Assembly: GCF_016820445.1 (NCBI RefSeq) | Contig: NZ_JADHDT010000001.1 | Location: forward strand, 434,001 to 498,000 | DNA: 64,000 bases | Direction of reading: 5' to 3' | Origin: Sphingomonas beigongshangi | GTDB lineage: Bacteria; Pseudomonadota; Alphaproteobacteria; Sphingomonadales; Sphingomonadaceae | In this document: one piece after another, positions 16,470-25,534 of the stretch | How positions within the stretch are numbered: position 1 is the stretch's first letter | Layout: each line of letters opens with the position of its first letter | The notes under the pieces: model-generated | Told to the model about the DNA's origin: nothing | Databases searched by the model: none | Seen by the model: only the letters and a program-made list of their open reading frames with translations | Made by a program: the position numbers and the translations under genes

Positions 16470-17318
16470 TCATTCCGCCGCGAGCGTGCGGCCGCCCGCC
16501 AGCGCCTCGTCCTCGACCGCGGCGATCATGTGACGGAGCAGCGCGACACTGGCGCCCATCCCCTGCCCCGGCCGGTCGAGGGCGCTGTCGAGATACAGCG
16601 ATCGATCGAGTTCGATCTGAACCGCGTGGATGCCCGCGGCGGGCGCCGCATGGCGCGCCAGGATATGGCCGCCCGCATAGGGTGCGTTCACGGCACAGCC
16701 CATGCCCATCTCTGCCGTGGCCGCCTTGAGCCGCGCGACGAACCGTGGGCTGGCGCTCTTGCCGAACCGGTCGCCCAGGACCACGCGCGTCCTTCCGTCC
16801 AGCGGCGGCATCGAATGGACGTCGAGCAGGACGGCGACTCCGAATCGTGCGCGCGCCGCGATCAGCGCGTCCGCCAGGGCGGCATGATAGGGGCGATGAT
16901 CCGTGATGATGCGCGCCTCCACCTCAAACGCGGTAAAACGCCGCTGCCACAGATCGCCCGCGGGTCCGCCGCGACGCGGGATCAGCCCTAGGCCACTGCG
17001 CAATTTGACGGAGGCCTGCGCCTGCGCAGTCGGTCGCGCGCCTTCGTCGATCCGGGCATCGCGCTCGTCCTCGCCGCGGTTGAGGTCGATCCATGCGCGC
17101 GCACGGCGTTGCACGATCATCGTCTCGACGCCGCGCGCACCCTGCGCCACCGCATCGACATAGCGGTCCTCCAGAATCATCAGCGCGGAGGCCGGGACGC
17201 GCCGGGCGGCGTCGAGCGCCGCCGGATAGTCGCGCCCGGCGTGCGGCACCGACAGGATGACCGGGCTGGCAGGCGGCGTTGCGCCGATCAGGTCGAACGA
17301 ACCGTCCATCAATGGCAC
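16470..17318 (-). CDS. N-formylglutamate amidohydrolase family protein
   Basis: A 282-residue enzyme of the FGase family, which hydrolyses N-formyl-L-glutamate to formate and glutamate, the last step of one histidine degradation route. Visible motifs: SVPHAGRDYP near the N-terminus, DLNRGED, the metal-binding LLDVHSMPP and ELDRSLYLD near the C-terminus. No other hut genes are nearby, so a general N-formyl or N-acyl amino acid amidohydrolase role is possible. The ATG at 17318 (MPLMDG) or 17309 could be the start. It converges on the small RNA. Confidence 0.88.
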   Translation of the reverse strand: MPLMDGSFDLIGATPPASPVILSVPHAGRDYPAALDAARRVPASALMILEDRYVDAVAQGARGVETMIVQRRARAWIDLNRGEDERDARIDEGARPTAQAQASVKLRSGLGLIPRRGGPAGDLWQRRFTAFEVEARIITDHRPYHAALADALIAARARFGVAVLLDVHSMPPLDGRTRVVLGDRFGKSASPRFVARLKAATAEMGMGCAVNAPYAGGHILARHAAPAAGIHAVQIELDRSLYLDSALDRPGQGMGASVALLRHMIAAVEDEALAGGRTLAAE

Positions 17319-17406
17319 GCCATAGCCTGCCCGCGCGTTGCGTGCGCTGGAAATATTAAGGTGCCGCGATCATAATCGCCGCCGAACAGGGACGAAGACA
17401 CGAGTC

Positions 17407-17784
17407 ATGATCCGGATTCTGCTGGCGGAAGACGACCAGGTGATGCGCGAATATCTCACCCGCGCGCTCGAACGGGCGGGATATGCGGTGACGGCGGTCG
17501 ATCGCGGCACCGCCGCGATCCCGCTGCTGCAGGCGGAACGGTTCGACCTTCTGCTGACCGATATCGTGATGCCGGAGATGGACGGCATCGAACTGGCCCG
17601 TCGCGCGAGCGAGATGGTCCAGGGTCTGCGGGTCATGTTCATCACGGGCTTTGCCGCGGTGACGCTGAAGGCGGGGCGCGAGATGCCGAACGCCCGCGTG
17701 CTGTCCAAGCCGTTCCACCTGCGCGACCTGGTCGCGGAGGTCGATCGCGTCTTCGAGACGGGAAATGCGAGCGGCATCAATTGA
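17407..17784 (+). CDS. cpdR: CpdR-like single-domain response regulator
   Basis: A 125-residue stand-alone receiver domain. Acidic pocket residues are in LLAEDD, the phospho-acceptor Asp in LLLTDIVMPEMDG, the switch Thr in MFITGFAAVTL and the conserved Lys in VLSKPFHLRDLV. The FHLRDLVAEV ending is characteristic of CpdR. In Caulobacter, unphosphorylated CpdR primes ClpXP for degradation of cell-cycle proteins, and the CckA/ChpT relay controls its phosphorylation. The start at 17407 (MIRILLAEDD) gives the usual length. Confidence 0.9.
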   Translation: MIRILLAEDDQVMREYLTRALERAGYAVTAVDRGTAAIPLLQAERFDLLLTDIVMPEMDGIELARRASEMVQGLRVMFITGFAAVTLKAGREMPNARVLSKPFHLRDLVAEVDRVFETGNASGIN

Positions 17785-17787
17785 CGC

Positions 17788-17816
17788 TTGCATCCCCCGA
17801 ACGGCGCGGCTAACAG
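17788..17816 (+). promoter_or_regulatory. Possible promoter of tRNA-Val
   Basis: TTGCAT at 17788-17793 and TAACAG at 17811-17816 are 17 bases apart, and the tRNA begins 14 bases after the second box. The -10 match is weak, so this is tentative. Confidence 0.35.
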
Positions 17817-17829
17817 CGCCACTCCCGGC

Positions 17830-17904
17830 GGGCGTGTAGCTCAGTGGTAGAGCACTGTGTTGACATCGCAGGGGTCGCAAGTTCAATCCTTGCCACGCCC
17901 ACCA
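17830..17904 (+). tRNA. tRNA-Val(GAC)
   Basis: A complete cloverleaf of 75 bases: acceptor GGGCGTG paired with CACGCCC, D arm GCTC with GAGC, anticodon stem CTGTG with CGCAG (one G-U) around loop TTGACAT, giving anticodon GAC, and T arm GCAAG-TTCAATC-CTTGC. The 3' CCA is encoded. It is followed at once by a strong terminator. No integrase or duplicated 3' end was seen nearby. Confidence 0.96.
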
Positions 17905-17905
17905 C

Positions 17906-17944
17906 TTAAAAACCCCGCTAGGCCACCGGCTTAGCGGGGTTTTT
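17906..17944 (+). terminator. Intrinsic terminator after tRNA-Val
   Basis: TAAAAACCCCGCTA pairs with TAGCGGGGTTTTTA around an 11-base loop, giving a stem that ends in a five-T run. Being symmetric, it could act on both strands. Confidence 0.9.
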
Positions 17945-17960
17945 AGTCTCAGGATCCTCA

Positions 17961-17992
17961 GCGGTCCCGCCACGATCACGGCAAGGGACCGC
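17961..17992. repeat. 8-bp inverted repeat in the tRNA-GST spacer
   Basis: GCGGTCCC (17961-17968) and GGGACCGC (17985-17992) are perfect complements 16 bases apart, just after the tRNA terminator. No gene is seen between 17945 and 18156. Confidence 0.5.
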
Positions 17993-18156
17993 CCCCTAAA
18001 ATCTGATCCGTTTTTGCGGAAGCGGTGCCGCCACGATCCAGCCTCGCTGGACCGCAACTGGGGTCAGCGGGACGTGCGAGTGGGGCAAGCGCCGACGATG
18101 GGGAGCGGTGGCCATGCACCAACGGCGCGGCACCCCCCGCTACCGATGCACGAGCC

Positions 18157-18777
18157 TCAGCCGGGCTGCTTGGCGATCAGCGCGTCGTCGATCTCGCCCG
18201 CCCGCCGATAGGCTGCCCGTTCCGCCAGACGCGCGACATAGGCCATGATCCCCTCCGTCTTGGGCAACAGGCCGAATTGCGTGTACCACATCGCCGCCGA
18301 GCCGACGAAGACATCGGCCGCGGTAAAGCGATCGCCGGCGATGTACGGATGACGCGTCACCGCCTGCTCGAAAACACCGGCGACGAGGTCGAAATTGCCG
18401 TAGCCCGCCATGCGCTGCTGGTCGATATTCGGCTCCACACCCATCGAGCGGTTGGTGATCGCTGCCTCCAGCGGTCCGGCCGCGAAGAACAGCCAGCGAT
18501 AATAGTCCGCCCTCTCCGCGGCCGTCGGCGCCAGTTCGGCTTCCGGAAAGGCGTCGGCGAGATAGGCGCAGATGGCAGCCCCTTCCGTGACGACCTGGTC
18601 GCCATGGCGGATCGCGGGGACCTTCATCATCGGATTGATCGCACGATAGGCCTCGCCCTTCATGTCGCTCGCATAATCGAGCACCACGGTCTGATAGGGC
18701 TGGCCGGTTTCCTCGATCATCCAGCGCGCGATCCGGCCACGCGACATCGGATTGGTATACAGCGTCAGGTCGGCCAC
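18157..18777 (-). CDS. Glutathione S-transferase family protein
   Basis: A 206-residue GST. The N-terminal thioredoxin-like domain opens LTLYTNPMSRGRIARWMIEE, with the N-terminal Ser as the candidate catalytic residue, KVPAIRHGD (cis-Pro) and TEGAAICAYLAD for the glutathione gamma-glutamyl contact. The C-terminal all-helical domain contains GDRFTAADVFVGSA. It conjugates or reduces electrophiles with glutathione. A GTG at 18777 is the only start that keeps the complete first beta strand; the next in-frame Met would remove it. Confidence 0.9.
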   Translation of the reverse strand: MADLTLYTNPMSRGRIARWMIEETGQPYQTVVLDYASDMKGEAYRAINPMMKVPAIRHGDQVVTEGAAICAYLADAFPEAELAPTAAERADYYRWLFFAAGPLEAAITNRSMGVEPNIDQQRMAGYGNFDLVAGVFEQAVTRHPYIAGDRFTAADVFVGSAAMWYTQFGLLPKTEGIMAYVARLAERAAYRRAGEIDDALIAKQPG

Positions 18778-18796
18778 GTGTCGCTCCCCGACAGGA

Positions 18797-19654
18797 TCAC
18801 AGAGTCCGCTTAAACAGGTCGAGCATCCCGCCCCATGCGCGCTCGGCCTGCTGGGCGTTGTAGACCCGACTGTCGATGACGCACCAGCCGTGCATCGCAC
18901 CCGGATAGACCGCGATCGCCGCGGGCAGCTTCGCCGCCGCGAACGCGGCACGCAGCGCGTCCTTGTCACCGGGGCTTCGCGCATCGTCATTCTCGGCGAT
19001 CGCGATCAGATAGGCACCCCGCAGCTTCGACGCGAGCAGATGCGGACTGTCGGCATCCTTGGTGACGAGCGCCGCACCGTGGAACGATGCCCCGGCATGG
19101 ACGCGGGCGGGATCGACGGCCGCCGTGCGCAGGACGAACGGGCCACCCATGCAATAGCCGGCCGTTCCGAGCGGGCGGCGGGTATCCACCTGCGGCTGCT
19201 TGTCGAGGAAGGCGATGAAGGTTCGTGCGTCGCTGTCCGTCGCGGCCGGCGTCAGCTTTTCGCGCCAGGGCATGATCCGGTCCCGCACGGCGGGCTGGTC
19301 GAAGGATTCGCCCGGCTTGAGGAACGGCGCCTTGGTCGAGCGGTAAAATTGGTTGACGACCAGCACGGCATAGCCGCTCTGCGCCAGCCGGTCCGCCATC
19401 TGGCGAAACGCCGGGCGCAGGCCCATGATGTCCGGCCACATCAGCACGCCCGGGTGCCGCCCGCCCGCGGGTGCGACGAAATAGGCGTCGCAGTGTCCGT
19501 CCGGCGTCGCGATCGTCACGTCGCGACCCTTGACGGGCATCGCGTCCGCGGCGACCGGCAGCATCATCGCGATGCCCGCTGCCCCTGCCGCCGCCCCGAA
19601 GGCGCGGCGGGACAGGTGGTGTTCGTTATCCTCGGCGGTCCATTCGTCGCACAT
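18797..19654 (-). CDS. Dienelactone hydrolase family protein, Tat-exported
   Basis: A 285-residue alpha/beta hydrolase. The N-terminus carries a twin-arginine signal (LSRRAFGAAAGAAG), so it should be folded in the cytoplasm and exported. The nucleophile elbow is GYCMGG, with Cys instead of Ser as in dienelactone hydrolases; the catalytic Asp and His are likely in ENDDARSPGD and AMHGWC. Dienelactone hydrolases open lactones in aromatic catabolism, but exported members are of unknown substrate. Located 19 bases upstream of the GST gene on the same strand, probably co-transcribed. Confidence 0.88.
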   Translation of the reverse strand: MCDEWTAEDNEHHLSRRAFGAAAGAAGIAMMLPVAADAMPVKGRDVTIATPDGHCDAYFVAPAGGRHPGVLMWPDIMGLRPAFRQMADRLAQSGYAVLVVNQFYRSTKAPFLKPGESFDQPAVRDRIMPWREKLTPAATDSDARTFIAFLDKQPQVDTRRPLGTAGYCMGGPFVLRTAAVDPARVHAGASFHGAALVTKDADSPHLLASKLRGAYLIAIAENDDARSPGDKDALRAAFAAAKLPAAIAVYPGAMHGWCVIDSRVYNAQQAERAWGGMLDLFKRTL

Positions 19655-19787
19655 CGCGCCTCTCCCGTTCCGACATCCGGGCGCGACGCTAGCTCACGAA
19701 TAGGCGAACCGCCAGTATGTTGACGCAAGGCGCGTCGCGCATCCACCGCCCCGGAACCGCCGGGGGCGATGGGTCCGTCCCGTCGGA

Positions 19788-20459
19788 TCAGCGGTCGCCG
19801 AACAGGGCGCGCGCTTCGGCCTGGGCGTCGGTTTCGCCCTCCTCGACTCCGCGCGCGGCGGCTTCGCGCTCCGCCCTCAGCGACGCGATGAGCGCCTCGC
19901 GGTCGCCCTCGAGACGCGTATCCTGCGGCGCCGGCTCGGCACCCGTCGCCTTCGCGGCCTTCGACACGGCGGCGTCCAGCTCGCGCTGCGTCGTCAGGCC
20001 GAGGGTCACGGGATCCTTGGGCGTGATGTTGGCGATGTTCCAATGGCTGCGGTCGCGGATCGCGGCGATCGTCGTGCGCGTCGTGCCGATCAGGTTGCTG
20101 ATCGCGCCGTCGCTGATCTCCGGGTGGTTGCGGATGATCCAGGCGATGCCGTCCGGCTTGTCCTGACGCTTCGAGACGGGCGTATATCGCGGCCCCTTGG
20201 TGCGACGGACCTGCTCGGGGCCCTTGGTCATCTTGAGCCGATAGGCGGGATCGGCCTGGCCCTTCTCGATTTCCTCCTGCGTCACCTCGTGCGCACGCAC
20301 GGGATCGCGCCCGGTCAGCTTGGTGCCGGCGGTATCGTCGGCGATCGCCTGCACCTCGAGGATGTGCAGCCCGCAGAAGTCGGCGATCTGGTCGAAGGAC
20401 AGCGAGGTGTTGTCGACCAGCCAGGAAGCGGTCGCATGGGGCATAAGCGGCTGGGACAC
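19788..20459 (-). CDS. trcR: DUF1013 cell-cycle transcriptional regulator (TrcR-like)
   Basis: A 223-residue protein of the alphaproteobacterial DUF1013 family. It opens MSQPLMPHATASWLVDNTSL, has a helix-turn-helix-like DQIADFCGLHILEVQAIAD and a second candidate DNA-binding region DGAISNLIGTTRTTIAAIRDR, then an acidic, helical tail. The family is conserved with the CtrA/GcrA network and has been named TrcR in annotation pipelines; its direct targets are not something I can read here. It is divergent from a small secreted protein, with 192 bp between starts containing a 6-bp inverted repeat (20486-20508). Confidence 0.87.
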   Translation of the reverse strand: MSQPLMPHATASWLVDNTSLSFDQIADFCGLHILEVQAIADDTAGTKLTGRDPVRAHEVTQEEIEKGQADPAYRLKMTKGPEQVRRTKGPRYTPVSKRQDKPDGIAWIIRNHPEISDGAISNLIGTTRTTIAAIRDRSHWNIANITPKDPVTLGLTTQRELDAAVSKAAKATGAEPAPQDTRLEGDREALIASLRAEREAAARGVEEGETDAQAEARALFGDR

Positions 20460-20651
20460 GGGTCTTACTCCGTAGAAATAAATAGGGCCGCCCCATCACG
20501 GAGCGGCCGTCGTACCACGACGATGTACTGCGCGTGTGGCCGAAGGGCAACCCGTCAGGCATTTTGTGGCACTCGCGTTGACCGAACTGTCACATTTCCC
20601 GACTATGGCGCCGCATCGTCAAACAGAAGATCTTCAGGGAGTTCGGGAAAC

Positions 20652-20903
20652 ATGACCATTTTCAAGAGCCTGTCGCTCATCGTCGCGGGCACCGCGCTGG
20701 CCGCCGCGCCCGTCGCGGCCTCCGCCGCGCCGGCGACCGCCAATCCGGCGGCCAGCCTTTCCATTGCGCGCGCCGCCGCCCCGGCAGCGGGCAAGAGCAA
20801 GATCGGCGCGTCGGTCTCGACCGCGACGCTGATCAGCATCGGCATCCTCGGTGCGCTGACCGCCATCGTCCTCGTCGCGACGGACAAGTCGGACAGCAAC
20901 TGA
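20652..20903 (+). CDS. Small exported protein with C-terminal membrane segment
   Basis: An 83-residue protein: signal peptide (about 1-26, ending AASA), an Ala-rich linker, and one hydrophobic helix (TLISIGILGALTAIVLVATD) near the C-terminus. Codon use matches the neighbours and a terminator follows. I do not recognise a family; similar short Ala-rich exported proteins are frequent in sphingomonads. Confidence 0.65.
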   Translation: MTIFKSLSLIVAGTALAAAPVAASAAPATANPAASLSIARAAAPAAGKSKIGASVSTATLISIGILGALTAIVLVATDKSDSN

Positions 20904-20937
20904 TCGCAACGCGCACCGGCTTCGGTCGTGCGCTTCG

Positions 20938-20968
20938 AGGCCCCATGGCTGGCGCCGTGGGGCCTTTT
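20938..20968 (+). terminator. Intrinsic terminator
   Basis: AGGCCCCA (20938-20945) pairs with TGGGGCCT (20958-20965) and runs into four T. It ends the transcript of the small exported protein. Confidence 0.8.
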
Positions 20969-21027
20969 GCATGCCCGGTCCGCCCGACGTGGCGGCCGAT
21001 CCCTGACGCGGCCAGTCCCTGAGCCGG

Positions 21028-21711
21028 TCAGTCCTTGCGCAGGCGGCCAAAAGGCAGCAGCTCCGCGGCGAGCTGCTTGACCTCGTCGCTGCGCCCGGCG
21101 CGCAGGGGTATCAGCACCGCCGACACCGCGCGCTGGATGATCCGGTCGATCGCGGTCTGCGTACCCGCCTTGACCGCCACTTCGGCCAGCTGGCGCGCGC
21201 GGGCATCGCCGGGATCGAGCTCCAGCCGCAACAGCGCGCTGAGGCCGGGGAAGAGCGCCCGATCCCCGCCGAGCGCGACCGCCTTGTCGAGGGCTGCATA
21301 GGCCAACGGCTTCTGCGCACCGAGGATCGCGCGGCCACCCAACCGGCCGAGCCGGAACACCGCGCCGACATGCCAGGCACCGAGCGCAAGCTGCGCTTCC
21401 GGGTTGCGCGGATCGCGCGCGACGAGTGCCTCGAACAGCTTACGGGCCGCGATCGCCTCCGTGCGACTCCCGTCGAGCCGGGCCCGGTACCCCAGCGCGG
21501 TCGCCTGCATCAGCTGCGCCTCGCGATCGTCCGGGTTGCGCTTGAGCGCGGACGCGGCGAGCGCTTGAGCGATGCCGATGCGCTTCAATGCGTCGTTCGG
21601 ATCACGATCGTTGAACGAAGCCTGGGTCAGGACGTCGCGGGCGGTTTCTGCGGCGCAGGGACAGCTGATCACCGTCGCGGCCATCATGGCACCGCCCAAC
21701 CAAAACCGCAT
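21028..21711 (-). CDS. Secreted TPR-like hypothetical protein
   Basis: A 227-residue protein with a signal peptide (about residues 1-20, ending CPCAAE) and repeated helical pairs resembling tetratricopeptide repeats, for example ALKRNPDDREAQLMQATALG and ARDPRNPEAQLALGAWHVGA, spaced 40-50 residues. TPR proteins usually scaffold protein complexes; the partner is unknown. It lies between a converging small gene and the quinone oxidoreductase, 77 bp downstream of the latter on the same strand. Confidence 0.75.
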   Translation of the reverse strand: MRFWLGGAMMAATVISCPCAAETARDVLTQASFNDRDPNDALKRIGIAQALAASALKRNPDDREAQLMQATALGYRARLDGSRTEAIAARKLFEALVARDPRNPEAQLALGAWHVGAVFRLGRLGGRAILGAQKPLAYAALDKAVALGGDRALFPGLSALLRLELDPGDARARQLAEVAVKAGTQTAIDRIIQRAVSAVLIPLRAGRSDEVKQLAAELLPFGRLRKD

Positions 21712-21788
21712 CCGCCGATCCTCGCCCGTTATGCCCGTTCAACGTTGGCCCGGCAGGTTCGATCCGGCCGTGTCAGATCGCGCCCGCA

Positions 21789-22790
21789 TCAGCCGACGGT
21801 CAGGACGATCTTGCCGACATGATCGCCCGCCTCCATCCGCGCATGCGCGGCGGCCGCCTCGCCGAGCGGATAGATCTGGTCGATGACCGGGCGCAATCGT
21901 CCCGCCTCGACGTGCGGCCAGACGTGGCGCGCGATCTCGTCGGCCACGAGCGACTTGAACACGGCGTCGCGCGGCCGGAGCGTCGAACCGGTCAGGGTCA
22001 GGCGGCGTCGCATGATATCGAACAGCGGCACGGTCGCCTCCATGCCGCGCTGGACGGCGATGGAGACGTGCCGCCCGTCCTCGGCAAGGCATTGCAGGTT
22101 GCGGGGGACATAATCGCCGCCCACCATGTCGAGCACCGCCGCAACGCCCGTGCCGTTGGTGATCGCGCGGACCCTCTCGACGAAATCCTCCTCGCGATAG
22201 TTGATGGCGTGCGCGGCGCCGAGTTCGAGGGCGCGCTGGCACTTGGCGGCGCTGCCGCAGGTGACGATCACGGTCAGGCCGAACAACGTCCCCAGCGCGA
22301 TCGCGGTGGTACCGATCCCGCTGGTGCCGCCATGGACCAGCACCGTGTCGCCCTGCGCGGCGAAGGCCCGCTCGAACAGGTTGGTCCACACCGTGAAGAC
22401 CGTCTCGGGCAGCGCCGCGGCCTCGAACATCTCGAGTCCGTCCGGCACGGGCAGACACTGCCCCGCCGCGACCGTGGCATATTCGGCATAGCCGCCGCCG
22501 CCGAGCAACGCGCACACCCGCTGGCCAAGCAGCGCCTGGTCGACGCCGGCGCCGAGGGCGACGACACTGCCCGCAATCTCGAGCCCGGGGATCGACGGCG
22601 CCCCCGGCGGTGGCGGATAACCTCCCTTGCGCTGGAGCACATCGGGTCGATTGACCCCCGCCGCCGCCACGCGGATCAGCACCTCGCCCTCGCCGGGCTG
22701 GGGGACGGGCCGAGATACGAGCCGCAACACCTCCGGCCCGCCTGCCCCTTCCGGGTCGATCGCCTGCATCGTTTCGGGGATATCGCTCAT
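21789..22790 (-). CDS. NAD(P)H quinone oxidoreductase (zinc-free MDR, PIG3-like)
   Basis: A 333-residue medium-chain dehydrogenase/reductase. The GroES-like N-terminal domain contains VNRPDVLQRKGGYPPP, and the Rossmann domain has HGGTSGIGTTAIALG, the nucleotide-binding AXXGXXG-type loop. The structural zinc cysteines of alcohol dehydrogenases are absent, as in quinone reductases. The motif set fits the PIG3 subgroup. The start at 22790 (MSDIPETMQAI) is typical for it. Divergent from the DUF1192 gene, with 77 bp between starts, an arrangement common in alphaproteobacteria. Confidence 0.92.
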   Translation of the reverse strand: MSDIPETMQAIDPEGAGGPEVLRLVSRPVPQPGEGEVLIRVAAAGVNRPDVLQRKGGYPPPPGAPSIPGLEIAGSVVALGAGVDQALLGQRVCALLGGGGYAEYATVAAGQCLPVPDGLEMFEAAALPETVFTVWTNLFERAFAAQGDTVLVHGGTSGIGTTAIALGTLFGLTVIVTCGSAAKCQRALELGAAHAINYREEDFVERVRAITNGTGVAAVLDMVGGDYVPRNLQCLAEDGRHVSIAVQRGMEATVPLFDIMRRRLTLTGSTLRPRDAVFKSLVADEIARHVWPHVEAGRLRPVIDQIYPLGEAAAAHARMEAGDHVGKIVLTVG

Positions 22791-22867
22791 CCGGTCGCAT
22801 CCTCGTTCATGGCGCGGTCCGTCGCTTATTGACATCGCTTCGCCACGGGTCAACGTTGAGCCACGTT

Positions 22868-23062
22868 ATGGACCCGGACGATTTTCCCTCTCGTCCCGAC
22901 GATGCGCTCGCCGCGCTGCGCCGGCAGGACCTCGACCCGCTTTCCGTGGCCGAACTGGACGCGCGCGTCGCGGCGCTGGAAGCGGAGATCGCCCGCATTC
23001 GCGCCCATCGCGAACGCGCCGTTAACCATCGGGCAAGCGCCGACGCGCTATTTCGCCGATGA
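22868..23062 (+). CDS. DUF1192 protein
   Basis: A 64-residue protein with an acidic start (MDPDDFPSRPDD), the conserved DLDPLSVAELDARVAALEAEI segment and a helical, coiled-coil-like second half. That segment defines DUF1192, small alphaproteobacterial proteins of unknown function. The placement beside the quinone oxidoreductase and upstream of clpA supports the call. Confidence 0.88.
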   Translation: MDPDDFPSRPDDALAALRRQDLDPLSVAELDARVAALEAEIARIRAHRERAVNHRASADALFRR

Positions 23063-23197
23063 CCGGACCGGGCACCGTCCCCGCGCGTTCGATACGCGCC
23101 GGTACGATGCCCGACCGGTTGATGGACGGCCCCGCGATACCGACATTGGTGGAAAGGGTCGCGTCATTGTCCGCGGCCCGAGTGGAGTAAGTTTCTC

Positions 23198-25513
23198 ATG
23201 CCATCCTTCGCCCCCGCGCTCGAGACCACGCTGCACAAGGCGCTCGAGGCCGCGTCGTCCCGCCGCCACGAATATGCGACGCTGGAGCATTTGCTCCTCG
23301 CGCTGATCGGCGACGAGCATGCGTCGAAGGTGATGGAGGCCTGCAACGTCGATCTCGGCGATCTGAAGACCACCGTCGCCCATTATCTGGATACCGAACT
23401 CGACGCGCTAAAGGTCGATGCCGTCACCGATCCGTCGCCGACCAGCGGGTTCCAGCGCGTCGTGCAGCGCGCGATCCTGCACGTCCAGTCGTCCGGCCGC
23501 GACGAGGTGACCGGCGCCAACGTCCTTGTCGCGCTGTTCAGCGAGCGCGAAAGCTATGCCGTCTACTTCCTGCAGCAGCAGGACATGAGCCGTCTCGACG
23601 CGGTCAGCTTCATCAGCCATGGCGTCGGCAAGGGCGGCCAGGCGGCGGAGGCCGCACCGCCCAAGGGCGCGGAGGAGGAAAAGCCGAAAGCCGCGGCCGA
23701 CAAGGGCAAGGGCGAGAGCGCGCTCAAGCAGTTCACCGTCGACCTCAACGAAAAGGCCAAGAACGGCAAGGTCGATCCGCTGATCGGCCGTGGGCCGGAG
23801 GTGGATCGCACGATCCAGATCCTGTGCCGCCGCAGCAAGAACAACCCGCTCTATGTCGGTGATCCCGGCGTCGGCAAGACCGCGATCGCGGAGGGTCTTG
23901 CGCGCAAGATCGTCGAGGGCGAGGTGCCCGACGTCCTGAAGGAGGCGGTGATCTACAGCCTCGACATGGGCGCGCTGCTGGCCGGCACGCGCTACCGAGG
24001 CGATTTCGAGGAGCGGCTGAAGGCGGTCGTCTCCGAGCTCGAGAAGATGCCGCACGCGGTGCTGTTCATCGACGAGATCCATACCGTGATCGGCGCCGGC
24101 GCGACCAGCGGCGGTGCGATGGACGCCTCGAACCTCCTCAAGCCGGCCTTGTCGGGCGGGACGATCCGCTGCATCGGCTCGACCACCTACAAGGAATTCC
24201 GCAACCACTTCGAGAAGGACCGCGCGTTGCTGCGCCGGTTCCAGAAGATCGACGTCAACGAACCGACGGTGGAGGACACGATCAAGATCCTCGCCGGTCT
24301 GCGGTCCGCCTTCGAGGAACATCATTCGGTCCGGTACACGCCCGACGCGATCAAGTCGGCGGTCGAGTTGTCGGCACGCTACATCAACGACCGCAAGCTT
24401 CCCGACAAGGCGATCGACGTGATCGACGAGGTCGGGGCGATGCAGATGCTGGTGCCTGCCAACAAGCGCAAGAAGACGATCACCGCGCGCGAGATCGAGG
24501 CGGTGATCGCGACGATGGCGCGCATCCCGCCCAAGTCGGTCAGTTCCGACGACAAGAAGGTGCTGGAGACGCTGGAGACGGACCTCAAGCGCGTGGTGTT
24601 CGGCCAGAACGGCGCGATCGAGAAGCTCAGTGCGGCGATCAAGCTCAGCCGCGCCGGCCTGCGTGATCCCGAAAAGCCGATCGGCAACTATCTGTTCACC
24701 GGGCCCACGGGCGTCGGCAAGACGGAGGTCGCCAAGCAGCTCGCCGCGATCCTGGGCATTCCGCTGCAGCGCTTCGACATGTCCGAATATATGGAACGCC
24801 ATTCGGTCAGCCGGCTGATCGGCGCGCCTCCGGGCTATGTCGGCTTCGACCAGGGCGGGCTGCTGACCGATGCGGTGGATCAGAACCCGCATTGCGTACT
24901 GCTGCTCGACGAGATCGAGAAGGCGCACCCGGACCTGTACAACATCCTGTTGCAGGTGATGGACAACGGCCGCCTGACCGACCAGCACGGCAAGACCGTC
25001 GACTTCCGCAACGTCATCCTCATCATGACGACCAATGCCGGCGCCGCCGACATGGCGCGCGAGACGGTTGGCTTCGGCAACCTGACCCGCGAGGGTGAGG
25101 ACGAGCAGGCGGTCCAGCGGATGTTCTCGCCCGAGTTCCGCAATCGCCTGGATGCGATCGTGCCGTTCGGCTACCTGCCGACCGAAGTCGTGGCGCGTGT
25201 GGTGGACAAGTTCATCCTCCAGCTCGAACTGCAGTTGGCGGATCGGCAGGTCCATATCAATCTGGACGAAGCCGCGAAGACGTGGCTCACGGAAAAGGGC
25301 TATGACCGCCTGTATGGCGCGCGTCCCATGGGTCGCCTCATCCAGGAGAAGATCAAGCAGCCCCTCGCCGAAGAGCTGCTGTTCGGCAAGCTGGTACATG
25401 GCGGCGAGGTGACCGTGCGGCTGAAGGACGGCCAGCTGTCGTTCGGCATCGAGCCCGCGGCCCCGAAGAAGCCCAAGAAGAAGGGAAAGGCGGAGCCGAT
25501 CGACGCCGATTGA
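23198..25513 (+). CDS. clpA: ATP-dependent Clp protease ATP-binding subunit ClpA
   Basis: A 771-residue AAA+ unfoldase that feeds substrates to ClpP. Order: the double Clp_N repeat (about 1-140), an acidic and Lys-rich linker (about 145-185), the D1 ATPase with Walker A GDPGVGKT and Walker B LFIDEIHT, and the D2 ATPase with GPTGVGKT and LLLDEIEKAHPD, then the ClpA-type C-terminal small domain and a Lys-rich tail. The length and absence of the ClpB middle coiled coil identify ClpA. The adaptor gene clpS, often immediately upstream, is not present in the 135-bp gap. A terminator follows. Confidence 0.97.
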   Translation: MPSFAPALETTLHKALEAASSRRHEYATLEHLLLALIGDEHASKVMEACNVDLGDLKTTVAHYLDTELDALKVDAVTDPSPTSGFQRVVQRAILHVQSSGRDEVTGANVLVALFSERESYAVYFLQQQDMSRLDAVSFISHGVGKGGQAAEAAPPKGAEEEKPKAAADKGKGESALKQFTVDLNEKAKNGKVDPLIGRGPEVDRTIQILCRRSKNNPLYVGDPGVGKTAIAEGLARKIVEGEVPDVLKEAVIYSLDMGALLAGTRYRGDFEERLKAVVSELEKMPHAVLFIDEIHTVIGAGATSGGAMDASNLLKPALSGGTIRCIGSTTYKEFRNHFEKDRALLRRFQKIDVNEPTVEDTIKILAGLRSAFEEHHSVRYTPDAIKSAVELSARYINDRKLPDKAIDVIDEVGAMQMLVPANKRKKTITAREIEAVIATMARIPPKSVSSDDKKVLETLETDLKRVVFGQNGAIEKLSAAIKLSRAGLRDPEKPIGNYLFTGPTGVGKTEVAKQLAAILGIPLQRFDMSEYMERHSVSRLIGAPPGYVGFDQGGLLTDAVDQNPHCVLLLDEIEKAHPDLYNILLQVMDNGRLTDQHGKTVDFRNVILIMTTNAGAADMARETVGFGNLTREGEDEQAVQRMFSPEFRNRLDAIVPFGYLPTEVVARVVDKFILQLELQLADRQVHINLDEAAKTWLTEKGYDRLYGARPMGRLIQEKIKQPLAEELLFGKLVHGGEVTVRLKDGQLSFGIEPAAPKKPKKKGKAEPIDAD

Positions 25514-25534
25514 GCCTTCGCCCTTTTTGATCCG

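Noticed and set aside
17830..18156. tRNA-Val as an integration site
   Set aside because: No integrase and no repeat of the tRNA 3' end was found in the neighbourhood.
23022..23029. TTAACCAT inside the DUF1192 gene as a CtrA site for clpA
   Set aside because: It lies in coding sequence about 170 bases from clpA and has no second half-site.
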